5,180 nt of DNA from Gemmataceae bacterium (GTDB lineage: Bacteria > Planctomycetota > Planctomycetia > Gemmatales > Gemmataceae), in the NCBI GenBank assembly GCA_017853285.1, contig JAFMJU010000297.1, forward strand, positions 1 through 5,180, read 5' to 3'. Made by a program: the position numbers and the translations under genes. The notes beneath the pieces are model-generated. The model saw only the letters and a list, made by a program, of their open reading frames with translations, searched no databases and had not been told where the DNA came from. Below, in pieces: positions 5,158 to 5,180 of the stretch; positions within the stretch are counted from its first letter, which is position 1; every line of letters starts with the position of its first letter.

Positions 5158-5180
5158 CCCCGCTTCTTTTGGAAGCGGGG
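5158..5180 (+). terminator. hairpin at the window edge, possible terminator
   Basis: CCCCGCTTC (5158-5166) pairs perfectly with GAAGCGGGG (5172-5180) around the loop TTTTG. The 9-bp GC-rich stem reaches the last base, so any U-tract lies outside the window. It sits 92 nt after the metallopeptidase stop and could end that transcript, or one converging from the right. Confidence 0.5.

Overview
The window looks like chromosomal DNA of a planctomycete, probably of the Gemmata type. That placement is an inference. It rests on the extended HEITH/WADEG metallopeptidase pattern, which I recall from planctomycete proteomes, on two tiny lipoprotein-like genes rich in Ala/Pro/Tyr or Cys, and on exported proteins of no recognised function around a housekeeping gene. 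Only enolase can be named firmly. There is no tRNA, rRNA, CRISPR array, insertion sequence or phage gene.

Left part (1-1055, + strand): an AT-rich then pyrimidine-rich leader carries several palindromes and a possible promoter. It precedes a 128-residue lipoprotein whose tail is Ala/Pro/Tyr-rich and ends in two CPPGC(V/M)PA repeats. A perfect 18-bp hairpin closes that gene. A second small gene follows, coding for a 66-residue Cys-rich secreted or lipid-anchored protein. The hairpin suggests the two are transcribed separately, although both encode exported Cys-containing small proteins.

Middle part (1061-2964, - strand): enolase (eno, 437 aa, all expected catalytic and magnesium-binding residues present) is followed 38 nt downstream by a two-helix membrane protein with an NTF2-like soluble domain, probably in the same transcript. 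This unit converges on the Cys-rich gene with only 5 nt between the stop codons and no visible terminator there.

Right part (3187-5180, + strand): divergent from eno is a secreted Lys-rich 200-aa protein of unknown function, then an AT-rich spacer with repeated TTGGCC/GGCCAA words. Next comes a secreted zinc-metallopeptidase-like protein (HEITH plus a downstream DEG) with a Ser/Pro/Thr-rich tail. The last 115 bases hold two hairpins and no gene; the second reaches the window edge and may be a terminator.

Apart from glycolytic enolase, the theme is the cell envelope: every other gene product carries an export signal or membrane helices. I see no convincing multi-gene defence, mobile or biosynthetic system. 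The most distinctive items are the Cys-rich small proteins and the palindromic control region of the first one.
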